A program made the translations under genes and the position numbers. This document shows, one piece after another, positions 7,884 to 16,912 of a stretch of 64,000 bases of DNA (the stretch's first letter is position 1; each line of letters begins with the position of its first letter). Source of the DNA: Halomonas urmiana (GTDB lineage: Bacteria > Pseudomonadota > Gammaproteobacteria > Pseudomonadales > Halomonadaceae). The DNA lies in the NCBI RefSeq assembly GCF_005780185.1, contig NZ_VBUI01000001.1, positions 124,001 through 188,000 on the forward strand, given 5' to 3'. The notes under the pieces are model-generated. The model was not told the origin of the DNA and ran no database searches. It saw only the letters and a program-made list of their open reading frames with translations.

Positions 7884-9800
7884 TCAGCCGCGCCAGGCGC
7901 GGATCGATGCCTCGATGCCGTCGGCGTCCAGGCCGCACTCGGCGAGCAGCTCGGCGGGCTTGCCGTGCTCGACGAAGGCGTCGGGCAGGCCCAGGTTGAG
8001 CACCTCGACCTGGGCGCCCTCGGCCATCAGCAGCTCGTTGACGGCGCTGCCGGCGCCCCCGGCGACGACGTTCTCCTCCAGGGTCACCAGCAGGTCGTGA
8101 TCGTCGGCCGCCGCCATGACGGCGTCGCGATCCAGCGGCTTGATCGAGCGCATGTTGAGGTGCGTGGCGTCGAGGCGCTCGGCCACCTCCGCCGCCGGGC
8201 CGTTGAGGCTGCCGAAGGCCAGCAGCGCCACCCGCTCCTTGCCGCGCCGCCGCCACTCGGCCCGGCCGATCTCGAGGAGCTCCAGATGGTCGGGGGTCGC
8301 GACGCCTGGGCCGGTGCCGCGGGGATAGCGCACCGCCGCCGGGCCGGGATGGTGGTAGGCGGCGCTGAGCATGGCCCGGCACTCGGCCTCGTCGGCCGGT
8401 GCCAGCACCACGAGCCCCGGGATGCAGCGCAGGTAGGAGAGATCCAGGCTGCCGTGGTGGGTGGGCCCGTCCTCGCCGACCAGGCCGGCGCGGTCAATGG
8501 CGAAGGTGACATCGAGCTCCTGCACCGCCACGTCGTGGATCAGCTGGTCGTAGCCGCGCTGCAGGAAGGTGGAGTAGATCGCCACCACCGGCTTCATCGC
8601 CTCGCAGGCCATGCCCGCGGCCAGCGTCACGGCGTGCTGCTCAGCGATGGCCACGTCGAAGTAGCGCTCGGGGTACTCCTTCGAGAAGCGCACCAGGTCG
8701 GAGCCCTCGCGCATCGCCGGGGTGATGCCGATCAGCCGCTCGTCCGCCGCCGCCATGTCGCAGAGCCAGTCGCCGAAGACCCGGCAGTACTTCTGCTTGG
8801 AGCTCGAGGCCTGGCCGGCCGGCCGGAACGGCGGAGGCGTCTCCCCCCCCTTGCCCGGCTCGCTCTTCTCGAGCTTGGTGATGGCGTGATAGCCGATGGG
8901 GTCGGCCTCGGCGGGCAGGAAGCCCTTGCCCTTGCGGGTCTTCACATGGAGGAACTGTGGCCCCTCCAGGTCGCGCATGTTGCGCAGGGTATCCACCAGC
9001 AGCGGCAGGTCGTGGCCGTCGATGGGCCCGATATAGTTGAAGCCCAGCTCCTCGAAGAGCGTGGCGGGGCTGATCATGCCCTTCATGTGCTCCTCGGTGC
9101 GCCGCGCCAGCTCCAGGGCGCCGGGCAGGTGAGAGAGCACCTTCTTGCCGCCCTCGCGCATGCTGGTGTAGGGCTTGCTGGTGAGGATGCGCGCCAGGTA
9201 GCTGGCCATGCCGCCGACGTTCTCGGAGATCGACATCTCGTTGTCGTTGAGCACCACCAGCAGGTTGGCGTCGACGTGGCCGGCGTGAGCCAGGGCCTCG
9301 AAGGCCATGCCCGCGGTCAGGGCGCCGTCGCCGATCACCGCGCAGACCCGGCGCGACTCGCCGCGGGTGCGGGCGGCCAGCGCCATGCCCAGCGCCGCCG
9401 AGATCGAGGTGCTGGAGTGGCCGACGCCGAAGGTATCGAACGCCGACTCGGCGCGCCGGGGGAAGGCGGCCAAGCCGCCATACTGGCGGATGCCGGTCAT
9501 CGCCTCGCGGCGGCCGGTGAGGATCTTGTGGGGGTAGGCCTGGTGGCCCACGTCCCACACCAGGCGGTCGTGGGGCGTCTCCAGGGCCTGGTGGAGGGCC
9601 ACGGTGAGCTCCACCACGCCGAGGCCCGCGCCAAAGTGGCCGCCGGAAACGCCCACGCTGTAGAGCAGGTAGGCGCGCAGCTCATCGGCCACCTGCGCCA
9701 GCTGGCCGGCGTTCATGGCGCGCAGGGCGGCCGGCGCCTCCAGGGTGTCGAGCAGCGGCGTGGCCGGACGCTCGACGGGAATGTCATCGAACAGCTTCAT
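7884..9800 (-). CDS. dxs: 1-deoxy-D-xylulose-5-phosphate synthase
   Basis: Dxs condenses pyruvate and glyceraldehyde 3-phosphate with thiamine diphosphate, the first step of the MEP isoprenoid pathway, which also feeds thiamine and pyridoxal synthesis. The 638-aa product is full length. Motifs include [15 protein letters not shown], the thiamine diphosphate/Mg site GDGALTAGM with [13 protein letters not shown], and the pyrimidine-domain segment [16 protein letters not shown]. It follows ispA by 15 bases in an xseB-ispA-dxs operon, a standard gammaproteobacterial arrangement that couples precursor and prenyl diphosphate synthesis. Confidence 0.97.
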   Translation of the reverse strand: MKLFDDIPVERPATPLLDTLEAPAALRAMNAGQLAQVADELRAYLLYSVGVSGGHFGAGLGVVELTVALHQALETPHDRLVWDVGHQAYPHKILTGRREAMTGIRQYGGLAAFPRRAESAFDTFGVGHSSTSISAALGMALAARTRGESRRVCAVIGDGALTAGMAFEALAHAGHVDANLLVVLNDNEMSISENVGGMASYLARILTSKPYTSMREGGKKVLSHLPGALELARRTEEHMKGMISPATLFEELGFNYIGPIDGHDLPLLVDTLRNMRDLEGPQFLHVKTRKGKGFLPAEADPIGYHAITKLEKSEPGKGGETPPPFRPAGQASSSKQKYCRVFGDWLCDMAAADERLIGITPAMREGSDLVRFSKEYPERYFDVAIAEQHAVTLAAGMACEAMKPVVAIYSTFLQRGYDQLIHDVAVQELDVTFAIDRAGLVGEDGPTHHGSLDLSYLRCIPGLVVLAPADEAECRAMLSAAYHHPGPAAVRYPRGTGPGVATPDHLELLEIGRAEWRRRGKERVALLAFGSLNGPAAEVAERLDATHLNMRSIKPLDRDAVMAAADDHDLLVTLEENVVAGGAGSAVNELLMAEGAQVEVLNLGLPDAFVEHGKPAELLAECGLDADGIEASIRAWRG

Positions 9801-9815
9801 GTGGGGCCTGTGGTG

Positions 9816-10700
9816 TCAATGGTCACGCTCGATCATGTAGCGGGCCAGGTCGGCCAGGGGCACAGCATCCTCACCCAGCGGCGCCAGGGCCGCCACGCCC
9901 GTCTCGACGAGGTCGAGGGCCCGGCGGCGAGCGCCCTCGAGCCCCAGCAGGCTCGGATAGGTCGGCTTGGCCCGGGCGGCATCGGCCCCGGAGGTCTTGC
10001 CGAGGGTGGCGGTGTCGCCGGTGACGTCGAGCACGTCGTCGTGGATCTGGAAGGCCAGGCCGATGGCGTCGGCATAGGCGTCCAGGGCGGCCAATCGCGC
10101 GTCGGTCGCGTCGACCGCGATCAGCCCGCCGGAACGCACCGCCACGCGGATCAGCGCGCCGGTCTTGTGGCCATGCATAGCCGCCAGCGCGGCCACTTCC
10201 GGGTGCCCGCCCACGGCGGCCAGATCCAGCGCCTGGCCGGCCACCATGCCGTCGCGACCGGCGGCCCGCGCCAGGCCGGCGACCAAAGCGCCGACCCGCG
10301 GGTGCTTGCTTGCCGCCAGCACCTCGAAGGCCAGCGCCTGGAGGGCGTCGCCGGCGAGGATGGCGGTGGCCTCGTCATAGGCGCGATGCACCGTGGGCTG
10401 GCCGCGGCGCAGGTCGTCGTCGTCCATGGCCGGGAGGTCGTCATGCACCAGCGAGTAGGCGTGGATCAGCTCCAGCGCCATGGCCGGGGCATCCAGGTCG
10501 TCCTGCGCGGCGCCCAGGGCCCGACCGGCCGTATAGACCAGCACCGGCCGCAGCCGCTTGCCGCCCACCAGCAGGGCGTGGCGCATCGCCGCCTCCAGGC
10601 GCGGCGCGGGCGCCACCCGCTCGCTGAACAGGGCCTCGAGACGGGCATCGACCCGGGCCCGGTCCGCGGCCAGCCTGGCCACCAGTTCGTCAGCGCTCAC
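9816..10700 (-). CDS. ispA: Farnesyl diphosphate synthase
   Basis: IspA condenses isopentenyl diphosphate with dimethylallyl and geranyl diphosphate to make farnesyl diphosphate, which feeds undecaprenyl and ubiquinone synthesis. The 294-aa product has both aspartate-rich motifs: the first is HDDLPAMDDDDLRRG and the second is IHDDVLDVTGD, each binding Mg-diphosphate. The start ATG at 10700 lies inside the 3' end of xseB (11-base overlap), which implies translational coupling. The C-terminus YMIERDH is close to the family norm. Confidence 0.95.
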   Translation of the reverse strand: MSADELVARLAADRARVDARLEALFSERVAPAPRLEAAMRHALLVGGKRLRPVLVYTAGRALGAAQDDLDAPAMALELIHAYSLVHDDLPAMDDDDLRRGQPTVHRAYDEATAILAGDALQALAFEVLAASKHPRVGALVAGLARAAGRDGMVAGQALDLAAVGGHPEVAALAAMHGHKTGALIRVAVRSGGLIAVDATDARLAALDAYADAIGLAFQIHDDVLDVTGDTATLGKTSGADAARAKPTYPSLLGLEGARRRALDLVETGVAALAPLGEDAVPLADLARYMIERDH

Positions 10701-10983
10701 CGTCGTCCTCCGCTGGCGGGGCCACGAAGGGCTGCAGATCGACGCCGCCCGCCTCGCCCTCGGTGAGGGTGCGCACCCGAAGCTCGGCCTCGTCGAGCCG
10801 ACGCTGGGCGTCCCGAGTCAGGCGCACGCCCTGTTCGAAGGCCGCGAGCGAGCCTTCCAACGACAGCTCGCCGGACTCCAGCCGCTCGACGAGCTGCTCG
10901 AGCCGCTCGACGGTGGCGGCGAAGTCGGCCGGCGCCGCCTCGTCGCCGACCCCGTCCCTGCCTTGACTATGCTGTTCCGCCAT
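10690..10983 (-). CDS. xseB: Exodeoxyribonuclease VII small subunit
   Basis: XseB is the small helical subunit that binds XseA to form exonuclease VII, a single-strand-specific nuclease. The 97-aa product has the family core DFAATVERLEQLVERLESGE followed by LSLEGSLAAFEQGV, both predicted helices, with an acidic tail. The ATG at 10983 gives the conventional start. An in-frame upstream ATG near 11028 is rejected because its added residues are not family-like. It is first in the xseB-ispA-dxs operon and divergent from serA. xseA is not in this window. Confidence 0.93.
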   Translation of the reverse strand: MAEQHSQGRDGVGDEAAPADFAATVERLEQLVERLESGELSLEGSLAAFEQGVRLTRDAQRRLDEAELRVRTLTEGEAGGVDLQPFVAPPAEDDGER

Positions 10984-11065
10984 CGCCTCTACTCGCCGGT
11001 GGATGATCCTTGGGCCGACAGTATACACGCTCTCCCGGGGGGGTCGTCTGCCCCGGTCCGCGGGG

Positions 11066-11227
11066 TGACAACATGCATGCGGCTCATCCTCGGCTCACCG
11101 CATTTTCATCCCGGCTCATGCCGACTGTGGTACGATAACGGCCCTGTTTCGAGCCTGCCTAGCCCCGGGCGAAGCGCGACCGGCCGGCCCCAGGCTCATC
11201 AGCATCTTCATGACACATGCATGCGGC
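11066..11227. repeat. Pair of direct repeats upstream of serA
   Basis: TGACAACATGCATGCGGC at 11066-11083 recurs as TGACACATGCATGCGGC at 11211-11227, differing by one base insertion. The copies sit about 144 bases apart in the xseB-serA divergent gap, and each contains the palindrome GCATGC. They could be paired operators flanking the serA promoter, or a small duplication. No known site was recognised. Confidence 0.5.
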
Positions 11228-11255
11228 GCGCGCCGACGAAGGGGTTGAATCGACC

Positions 11256-12506
11256 ATGGCCAAAACGTCCCTGGACAAGAGCAAGATCAAGATCCTGCTG
11301 CTCGAGGGCGTCCACCAGAGTGCGGTGGACAATCTTCTCAATGCCGGTTACACCAACATCGAACACCTGCCGACCTCGTTGGACGAGGCCTCGCTGATCG
11401 AGAAGATCCGCGACGTCCACTTCATCGGCATCCGCTCGCGGACCCAGCTCAACGAGCGCGTCTTCGATGCCGCCGAGAAGCTGGTGGCGGTGGGCTGCTT
11501 CTGCATCGGCACCAACCAGGTCGACCTGGACGCCGCCCTGGTGCGCGGCATCCCGGTGTTCAACGCCCCCTACTCCAACACCCGCTCGGTGGCCGAACTG
11601 GTGCTGGCCGAGGCCATCATGCTGCTGCGCGGCATCCCCAAGAAGAGCCACCACGCCCATCAGGGCGGCTGGCTGAAGTCGGCCAAGAACTCCCACGAGG
11701 CGCGCGGCAAGACCCTGGGGATCATCGGCTACGGCAGCATCGGCTCGCAGCTCTCGGTGCTCTCCGAGTCGCTGGGCTTCGACGTCATCTACTACGACGT
11801 GGTCACCAAGCTGGCCATGGGCAACGCCCGCCAGGTGGGCAGCCTCGAGGAGCTGCTGGCCCGCGCCGACGTGGTCAGCCTGCACGTGCCGGACCTCGCC
11901 TCTACCCGCTGGATGATCGGCGAGGCCGAGATCGCGCTGATGAAGCCGGGCAGCATCCTGATCAACGCCTCCCGGGGCAGCGTGGTGGTGATCGAGGCGC
12001 TGGCCGCGGCGCTCGAGGCCGGTCGCCTCTCCGGCGCCGCCATCGACGTCTTCCCCGTGGAACCCAAGGGCAACGACGAGGAGTTCGTCAGCCCGCTGCG
12101 CGGCCTGGCCAACGTCATCCTCACCCCGCACATCGGCGGTTCCACCCTCGAGGCCCAGGAGAACATCGGCATCGAGGTCTCCGAGAAGCTGGTGACCTAC
12201 TCCGACAACGGCACCACCGTCAGCTCGGTCAACTTCCCCGAGGTCGCCCTGCCGGCCCACCCGGGCAAGCACCGCCTGCTGCACATCCACGATAACGTGC
12301 CCGGCGTGCTCTCCGAGATCAACCGCGTGCTCTCCGAGAATGGCATCAACGTCCTCGGTCAGTACCTGCAGACCAACGAGCGCATCGGCTACGTGGTCAT
12401 CGATGTCGACCAGGACTACGGTGCCCGAGCCCTGGATGCCCTGAGCCAGGTGACCCATACCAAGCGCGTGCGGGTGCTCTACTCCGAGTCCAGCTTCCAG
12501 GGCTGA
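11256..12506 (+). CDS. serA: D-3-phosphoglycerate dehydrogenase
   Basis: SerA oxidises 3-phosphoglycerate to 3-phosphohydroxypyruvate with NAD, the first and feedback-controlled step of serine synthesis. The 416-aa product is the E. coli-type form. It has the substrate/hinge region ahead of residue 110, Rossmann motif GIIGYGSIGSQL, catalytic TPHIGGSTLEAQENIG with the active-site histidine, and a C-terminal ACT domain (HIHDNVPGVLSEINRVL) that binds serine. The ATG at 11256 gives the conserved MAKTSLDKSKIK start. A GTG- or ATG-initiated extension to 11217 is not conserved. A strong terminator follows directly, so the gene is monocistronic. Confidence 0.96.
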   Translation: MAKTSLDKSKIKILLLEGVHQSAVDNLLNAGYTNIEHLPTSLDEASLIEKIRDVHFIGIRSRTQLNERVFDAAEKLVAVGCFCIGTNQVDLDAALVRGIPVFNAPYSNTRSVAELVLAEAIMLLRGIPKKSHHAHQGGWLKSAKNSHEARGKTLGIIGYGSIGSQLSVLSESLGFDVIYYDVVTKLAMGNARQVGSLEELLARADVVSLHVPDLASTRWMIGEAEIALMKPGSILINASRGSVVVIEALAAALEAGRLSGAAIDVFPVEPKGNDEEFVSPLRGLANVILTPHIGGSTLEAQENIGIEVSEKLVTYSDNGTTVSSVNFPEVALPAHPGKHRLLHIHDNVPGVLSEINRVLSENGINVLGQYLQTNERIGYVVIDVDQDYGARALDALSQVTHTKRVRVLYSESSFQG

Positions 12507-12538
12507 GGCCCACGCTCGAGGCTTGAGCTACGCCAGCG

Positions 12539-12568
12539 CCGCCGCGTCATCGACGCGGCGGTTTTTTT
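12539..12568 (+). terminator. Rho-independent terminator of serA
   Basis: CCGCCGCGTC (12539-12548) pairs perfectly with GACGCGGCGG (12552-12561) across a three-base loop and is followed by seven T residues. This is a textbook intrinsic terminator 33 bases after the serA stop. Confidence 0.95.
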
Positions 12569-12631
12569 GGTGATAATGCCTAGGCGGCGATGTTTCTCCT
12601 GCCATTCGCCCCTTCTCTCAAGGATCCTGCC

Positions 12632-12946
12632 ATGCCGACCGGACCGGCCTACCTGATCGTACGGTCGCGGGGCGGTGATCTACCTGGCCGTGTTCGGCTC
12701 GCTGATCGGTTTCCTCTGCTACTACCTGATCCTCTCGCGGCTGCACGCCGCCACCGTGGCCCGGGTCACCCTGATCACGCCGGTGCTGGCGCTGAGCTCG
12801 GCATGACCCTCAACCAGGAGCAGCCTTCGGCCTCGATGCTGGCCGGCGCGCTGCTGATCCTGCTGGCGCTCGGCGCCTACCTGTTCGGCGATCGCCTGAT
12901 GCGCCGCAAAGGCCGCGGCGATGGCGCGAGCCCCGGACGCCGGTGA
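12632..12946 (+). pseudogene. EamA/DMT-family transporter remnant, frameshifted
   Basis: The last quarter of an EamA (drug/metabolite transporter) protein can be read in two frames. Frame one (12669-12806) gives AVIYLAVFGSLIGFLCYYLI and RVTLITPVLALSS, then meets TGA. The reading resumes in another frame at about 12803 with NQEQPSASMLAGALLILLAL up to 12946. In intact relatives the two parts are continuous with about eight more residues between them, so a small deletion caused the frameshift. The N-terminal three quarters (family about 290-300 aa) are absent. It follows the serA terminator directly, a plausible site of neutral decay. Confidence 0.8.
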
Positions 12947-12965
12947 ACAGCGTTGAGCGCCTGTC

Positions 12966-13036
12966 TTGACACTCGCGCGTCTCCTTCGCATCTTGTACAC
13001 AACGCTTGGGTCGATTACGGCCCGGCATCGTACACA
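12966..13036 (+). promoter_or_regulatory. Putative control region of the deaminase-permease genes
   Basis: A TTGACA hexamer (12966-12971) is followed by the dyad TTGTACACAA (12993-13002). Its core GTACACA recurs at 13030-13036, 35 bases on, about 110 bases before the deaminase start. I saw no convincing -10 at ideal spacing. Paired half-sites like these suggest a regulator site, possibly GntR-type, but that is inference. Confidence 0.35.
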
Positions 13037-13139
13037 TCACTGCAAAGGCACCTGAACCAAGGCTCCAGTTCCTGGTGAGGCTTGGGTAACCCTTTGTCCA
13101 CGACAGGGTCCGCCGCCGGCGGATCCCCGGGAGGACAAC

Positions 13140-14495
13140 ATGGCCCCGAACTCACCGACCCTCTGGATCCGACACCCCCGTGCCTGCAGCGATGCCCGCG
13201 CCGCCGGCGGCGTGGTGCTCCGACACACACGCATCGTCGAGGCGGTCCCGGCGGGTGGCACGCCCGAGACGCCGATCGATGCGATCTTCGACGCCTCGGA
13301 TCACGTGCTGCTGCCGGGCCTGGTCAACACCCACCACCACTTCTATCAGACACTGACTCGCGCCTACTCGCCGGCGTTGAACAAGGAACTCTTTCCCTGG
13401 CTGACCACCCTCTACGACGTCTGGGCGAACCTCACCGAGGACCAGCTGGCAGTGGCCAGCGAGCTTGCCATGGTGGAGCTGCTGCTGTCGGGGTGCACTA
13501 CCGTGGCCGATCACCACTACGTCTTCTCCGGCGCGCTGGCCCAGGCCATCGATATCCAGGTGGAGACCGCCCGGCGACTCGGCTTGCGCGCCGCCCTGAC
13601 CCGCGGCTCGATGAGCGTGGGCCACGACGACGGCGGCCTGCCGCCCCAGTCGGTGGTGCAGGGCGAGCGCACCATCCTCGATGAGAGCGCACGGCTGATC
13701 GACGCCTATCACCAGCGCGGCGACGGCGCCATGTCCACCATTGCCCTGGCGCCCTGCTCACCGTTCTCGGTGAGCCGAGAGCTGATGCAGGAGAGCGCCC
13801 GCCTGGCCGAGGAGAAGGACGTGCGCCTGCACACCCACTTGGCCGAGACCGCCGACGAGACCGCCTACTGTGAACGGTTGTTCGGGATGCGTCCGCTGGA
13901 CTACCTGGAGGCCACCGGCTGGCTCTCCGATCGGACCTGGCTGGCCCACGGCATCCACTTCAACGATGACGAGGTGGCCCGCCTCGGCGAGGCCGGCACC
14001 GGCATCGCCCACTGTCCGTCGTCGAACATGGTGCTGGGCTCGGGCCTGTGCCGCACCCTGGAGCTGGAGGCCGCCGGCTGTCCGGTGGGCCTCGCGGTGG
14101 ACGGCTCCGCCTCCAACGATCACTCCAATCTCGCCGAGGAGATGCGCCAGGCGCTGCTGCTCGGTCGTCTGCGCTACGCACCGAGTCGCGTGACCCATGA
14201 CGACGTGATTCGCTGGGCCACCCGCGGCTCCGCGGGCTGCCTCGGTCGCGGCGACATCGGCGGCCTCGCCCCCGGCCAGCAGGCCGACCTGGCGCTGTTT
14301 CGCCTCGACGAGCCGCGCTTCTCCGGCGCGGAGAACCCCGTCGCCGCCCTGCTGCTGTGTGGCGCCCACCGGGCCGATCGGGTCATGGTCGCCGGGCAGT
14401 GGCGGGTCACCGACGGCCGGCCGGAGGGGGTCGATCTCGACGCCCTGCTGGCCCGACACGACGAGGCCGCCCGCGCACTGCGACGCGCCGGCTAG
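13140..14495 (+). CDS. 8-oxoguanine deaminase (amidohydrolase superfamily)
   Basis: This 451-aa zinc amidohydrolase fits the 8-oxoguanine deaminase branch, which converts 8-oxoguanine to urate, rather than classical guanine deaminase. Metal ligands are visible: the HxH of NTHHHFYQTLTRAYSP, the histidine of HTHLAETADE, the histidine of LAHGIHFNDDE, and the aspartate of VDGSASNDHSNL. The LNKELFPWL loop is typical of this subgroup. The ATG has GGGAGGA upstream. A nucleobase permease follows 42 bases downstream, so uptake and deamination of a purine base is the likely joint job. Other aminopurine or triazine substrates are possible in this family. Confidence 0.8.
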   Translation: MAPNSPTLWIRHPRACSDARAAGGVVLRHTRIVEAVPAGGTPETPIDAIFDASDHVLLPGLVNTHHHFYQTLTRAYSPALNKELFPWLTTLYDVWANLTEDQLAVASELAMVELLLSGCTTVADHHYVFSGALAQAIDIQVETARRLGLRAALTRGSMSVGHDDGGLPPQSVVQGERTILDESARLIDAYHQRGDGAMSTIALAPCSPFSVSRELMQESARLAEEKDVRLHTHLAETADETAYCERLFGMRPLDYLEATGWLSDRTWLAHGIHFNDDEVARLGEAGTGIAHCPSSNMVLGSGLCRTLELEAAGCPVGLAVDGSASNDHSNLAEEMRQALLLGRLRYAPSRVTHDDVIRWATRGSAGCLGRGDIGGLAPGQQADLALFRLDEPRFSGAENPVAALLLCGAHRADRVMVAGQWRVTDGRPEGVDLDALLARHDEAARALRRAG

Positions 14496-14537
14496 GCCAT
14501 CCCACGGGTTCCCAACAACCACAACAGGAGACGCCCC

Positions 14538-15884
14538 ATGGCGACACCCGATAGCGCCACCGAGACCGCGACCCACAAGGTCCGCAGCACCCACGACGTC
14601 GACGCCATGCCGCCGCTCGGCCGGGCCATCCCGCTGGGGCTGCAGCACGTGCTGGCGATGTTCGTGGGCAACGTCACCGTGCCCATCATCATCGCCGGCG
14701 CCGCCGACCTGCCGGCGGACCAGACGGCCTTCATGATCCAGGCCGCGATGTTCGTGGCCGGGGTCGCCACCCTGGTGCAGTCGCTGGGGCTCGGGCCGAT
14801 CGGGGCGCGCCTGCCCATCGTCATGGGCACCAGCTTCGGCTTCGTGCCGGTACTGATCCCCATCGCCGTGGGCATGGGCCTGCCGGCCGCGCTGGGCTCG
14901 GCGCTGTGCGGGGGCATCGCCATGGCCCTGGTGGGGCTCTTCCTGCCCTGGGTGCGCTTCCTGTTCCCGCCGGTGGTCACCGGCACCTTCGTGATCATGC
15001 TCGGCACCCTGTTGATGCCGGTGGGCTTCGCCTATGCCGGCGGCGGCTTCGGCGCCGAGGACTTCGGCGCCCTGCACAACGTGCTGCTGGCCGCCCTGGT
15101 GCTGGTGGTCACCCTCGGCCTGCACCAGTTTGGCCGTGGCATCTGGTCCGAGACCGCGCCCCTGGCGGGCCTGATCGTGGGCTACGTGACCGCCATGGCC
15201 TTTGGCCTGGTGGACTTCGGCCAGATCGCCTCCGCCGGCTGGCTCTCGCTGCCCACGCCGCTGGCCATCGGCCTGGAGTTCCACCTAGCCGCGATCATCC
15301 CGGTGGTGCTGCTGGCGGTCGTGACCTGCGCCGAGTCGATTGGCGACATCGTCGGCACCACCGCCGGCGGCATGGATCGCGAGCCGACCCATCGGGAGCT
15401 CTCCGGGGGCGTGATGGCCGATGGCCTGGCCAGCGTCTTCGCCGCCGTCTTCAACGCCTTCCCGCAGATCAGCTTCAGCCAGAACGTCGGCATGGTGGCC
15501 CTGACCGGGGTGGTCAGCCGCTTCGTGGTGGCCATCGGCGGCGGTTTCCTGGTGCTCGCCGGCCTGCTGCCGAAGCTGGGCGGACTGATCTCGAGCATTC
15601 CCAACGCCGTGCTGGGCGGGGCGGTGCTGATCATGTTCGGCATGATCGCCAGCGCCGGCATCAAGATGCTGTCCCATATCGACTTCAACAAGCGCAACAT
15701 GGTGATCATCGGCGTCTCGCTGTCCGCGGCCATCGGCCTGCCGGCCCAGGAGGGCCTCTACGCCGGCCTCTCCGAGAACGTCCAGGCGATCATCGAGTCC
15801 GGCCTGATCCCGGGCGCGATCGCGGCCATCGTCCTCAACCTGGTGCTGCCCAGGCACGAGCAGCCCTTCCGCGACGATGTCTGA
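14538..15884 (+). CDS. NCS2-family nucleobase:cation symporter
   Basis: This 448-residue inner-membrane permease of the uracil/xanthine/urate (NCS2) family is predicted to span the membrane 14 times. The N-terminal LGLQHVLAMFVGNVTVPIII is the family signature. The ESIGDIVGTT segment around TM8 carries the substrate-binding glutamate, and FSQNVGMVALTG around TM10 is the NCS2 QN-G motif. The subgroup looks purine-type (xanthine or urate) rather than uracil, but that is inference supported by the deaminase upstream. An AGGAGA ribosome site precedes the ATG. A GC-rich hairpin with arms CGCCCCG and CGGGGCG at 15904-15919 may end the transcript. Confidence 0.9.
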   Translation: MATPDSATETATHKVRSTHDVDAMPPLGRAIPLGLQHVLAMFVGNVTVPIIIAGAADLPADQTAFMIQAAMFVAGVATLVQSLGLGPIGARLPIVMGTSFGFVPVLIPIAVGMGLPAALGSALCGGIAMALVGLFLPWVRFLFPPVVTGTFVIMLGTLLMPVGFAYAGGGFGAEDFGALHNVLLAALVLVVTLGLHQFGRGIWSETAPLAGLIVGYVTAMAFGLVDFGQIASAGWLSLPTPLAIGLEFHLAAIIPVVLLAVVTCAESIGDIVGTTAGGMDREPTHRELSGGVMADGLASVFAAVFNAFPQISFSQNVGMVALTGVVSRFVVAIGGGFLVLAGLLPKLGGLISSIPNAVLGGAVLIMFGMIASAGIKMLSHIDFNKRNMVIIGVSLSAAIGLPAQEGLYAGLSENVQAIIESGLIPGAIAAIVLNLVLPRHEQPFRDDV

Positions 15885-16009
15885 GGCGTCGCTTGCCAAC
15901 GACCGCCCCGCCCGGGGCGTTCATTGGCGGGGGCGCCTTTGCTCGCACGCCGTACCATCGCGGCTCGTCGAGCGTTAGGCTGAGGGCTTTGCCCCCGAGG
16001 AGTGTGACG

Positions 16010-16798
16010 ATGCGAGACGAGGACGATGCCCCGGTGCTGCGCCACGAGGCCGACGGCGTGACCACCCTCACCCTGAACCGGCCGAAGCGCTTCAACGCCC
16101 TCTCCGAGGAGATGCTCGAGGCGCTGGCCGCGGCCATCGGCGCCCTTGCCGACGACACCAAGGTGCGCTGCGTGGTCATCGCCGCCCGGGGTCGAGCCTT
16201 CTGTGCCGGTCACGATCTCAAGCAGATGCGCGCCTCCCCCGACGAGGCCTATTACCAACGACTCTTCACCCGCTGCAGCGCGCTGATGCAGGCGATCGTC
16301 GCCCTGCCGGTGCCGGTAATCGCCCGGGTGCAGGGCATCGCCACCGCGGCGGGCTGTCAGCTGGTGGCCAGCTGCGACCTGGCCGTCGCCGCCCGCTCGG
16401 CACGCTTCGCCGTCTCGGGCATCAATGCCGGGCTGTTCTGCTCCACCCCGGCGGTGGCCCTCTCCCGCAACATCGGCCGCAAACGGGCCCTGGAGATGCT
16501 CTTCACCGGGGAGTTCATCGACGCCGACCAGGCGCGCGACTGGGGGCTGATCAACCGGGTGGCCGACGACGAGGCCCTCGACGAGTCGCTCGGCGAGCTC
16601 ACCGCCAGCATCTGCGCCAAGAGCGCCGTGGCGGTGCGTACCGGCAAGGCGATGTTCCATCGTCAGCTCGCCCTGCCGCTGGACGAGGCATACGCCTATT
16701 CCGGCGAGGTGATGGCGCGCAACATGATGGCCGAGGATGCCGGCGAAGGGATCGACGCCTTCATCGAGAAGCGCCCGCCCCGCTGGCGACACCGCTGA
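16010..16798 (+). CDS. Enoyl-CoA hydratase/isomerase family protein (ECHDC3-like)
   Basis: This 262-residue crotonase-fold protein is closest to the ECHDC3 group, whose true substrate is not settled. The oxyanion-hole segments are AFCAGHDLKQMR and GIATAAGCQLVASCDLAVA, followed by GINAGLFCSTPAVALSR. The usual catalytic glutamate pair of classical enoyl-CoA hydratase is not obvious, so hydration should not be assumed. GAGGAG at 15997-16002 precedes the ATG at 16010. The frame stays open far upstream through the permease gene, but that part is out-of-frame shadow. It lies 125 bases after the permease, separated by a hairpin, so it may be its own unit. Confidence 0.85.
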   Translation: MRDEDDAPVLRHEADGVTTLTLNRPKRFNALSEEMLEALAAAIGALADDTKVRCVVIAARGRAFCAGHDLKQMRASPDEAYYQRLFTRCSALMQAIVALPVPVIARVQGIATAAGCQLVASCDLAVAARSARFAVSGINAGLFCSTPAVALSRNIGRKRALEMLFTGEFIDADQARDWGLINRVADDEALDESLGELTASICAKSAVAVRTGKAMFHRQLALPLDEAYAYSGEVMARNMMAEDAGEGIDAFIEKRPPRWRHR

Positions 16799-16831
16799 AA
16801 CCGGCGGCGTCATCGCCGGCGACCGGGCAGG

Positions 16832-16849
16832 TTGGAAACCATTTCCGAA
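16832..16849. promoter_or_regulatory. IclR-type operator
   Basis: TTGGAAA-CCA-TTTCCGAA is a near-perfect dyad 63 bases before the iclR-family start. The IclR/AllR-type consensus in enterobacteria is TGGAAA-N3-TTTCCA, and this site differs from it at a single arm base. It most likely mediates autoregulation. Confidence 0.65.
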
Positions 16850-16912
16850 GCGCGACATCGCCCCGCCGACTCGGTATCCTAGGCCGTTAAAGCATGTGAC
16901 AGGAGAGATCGG

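Noticed and set aside
7965..10766. Very long open frame on the plus strand opposite dxs and ispA
   Set aside because: It is the antisense shadow of two clear genes, rich in His/Gly/Leu as expected from GC-biased complements, with no ribosome site or family.
14906..15999. Long plus-strand frame running through the permease into the enoyl-CoA hydratase gene
   Set aside because: The upstream part overlaps the NCS2 permease in another frame. Only the portion from 16010, with GAGGAG ahead, is family-like.
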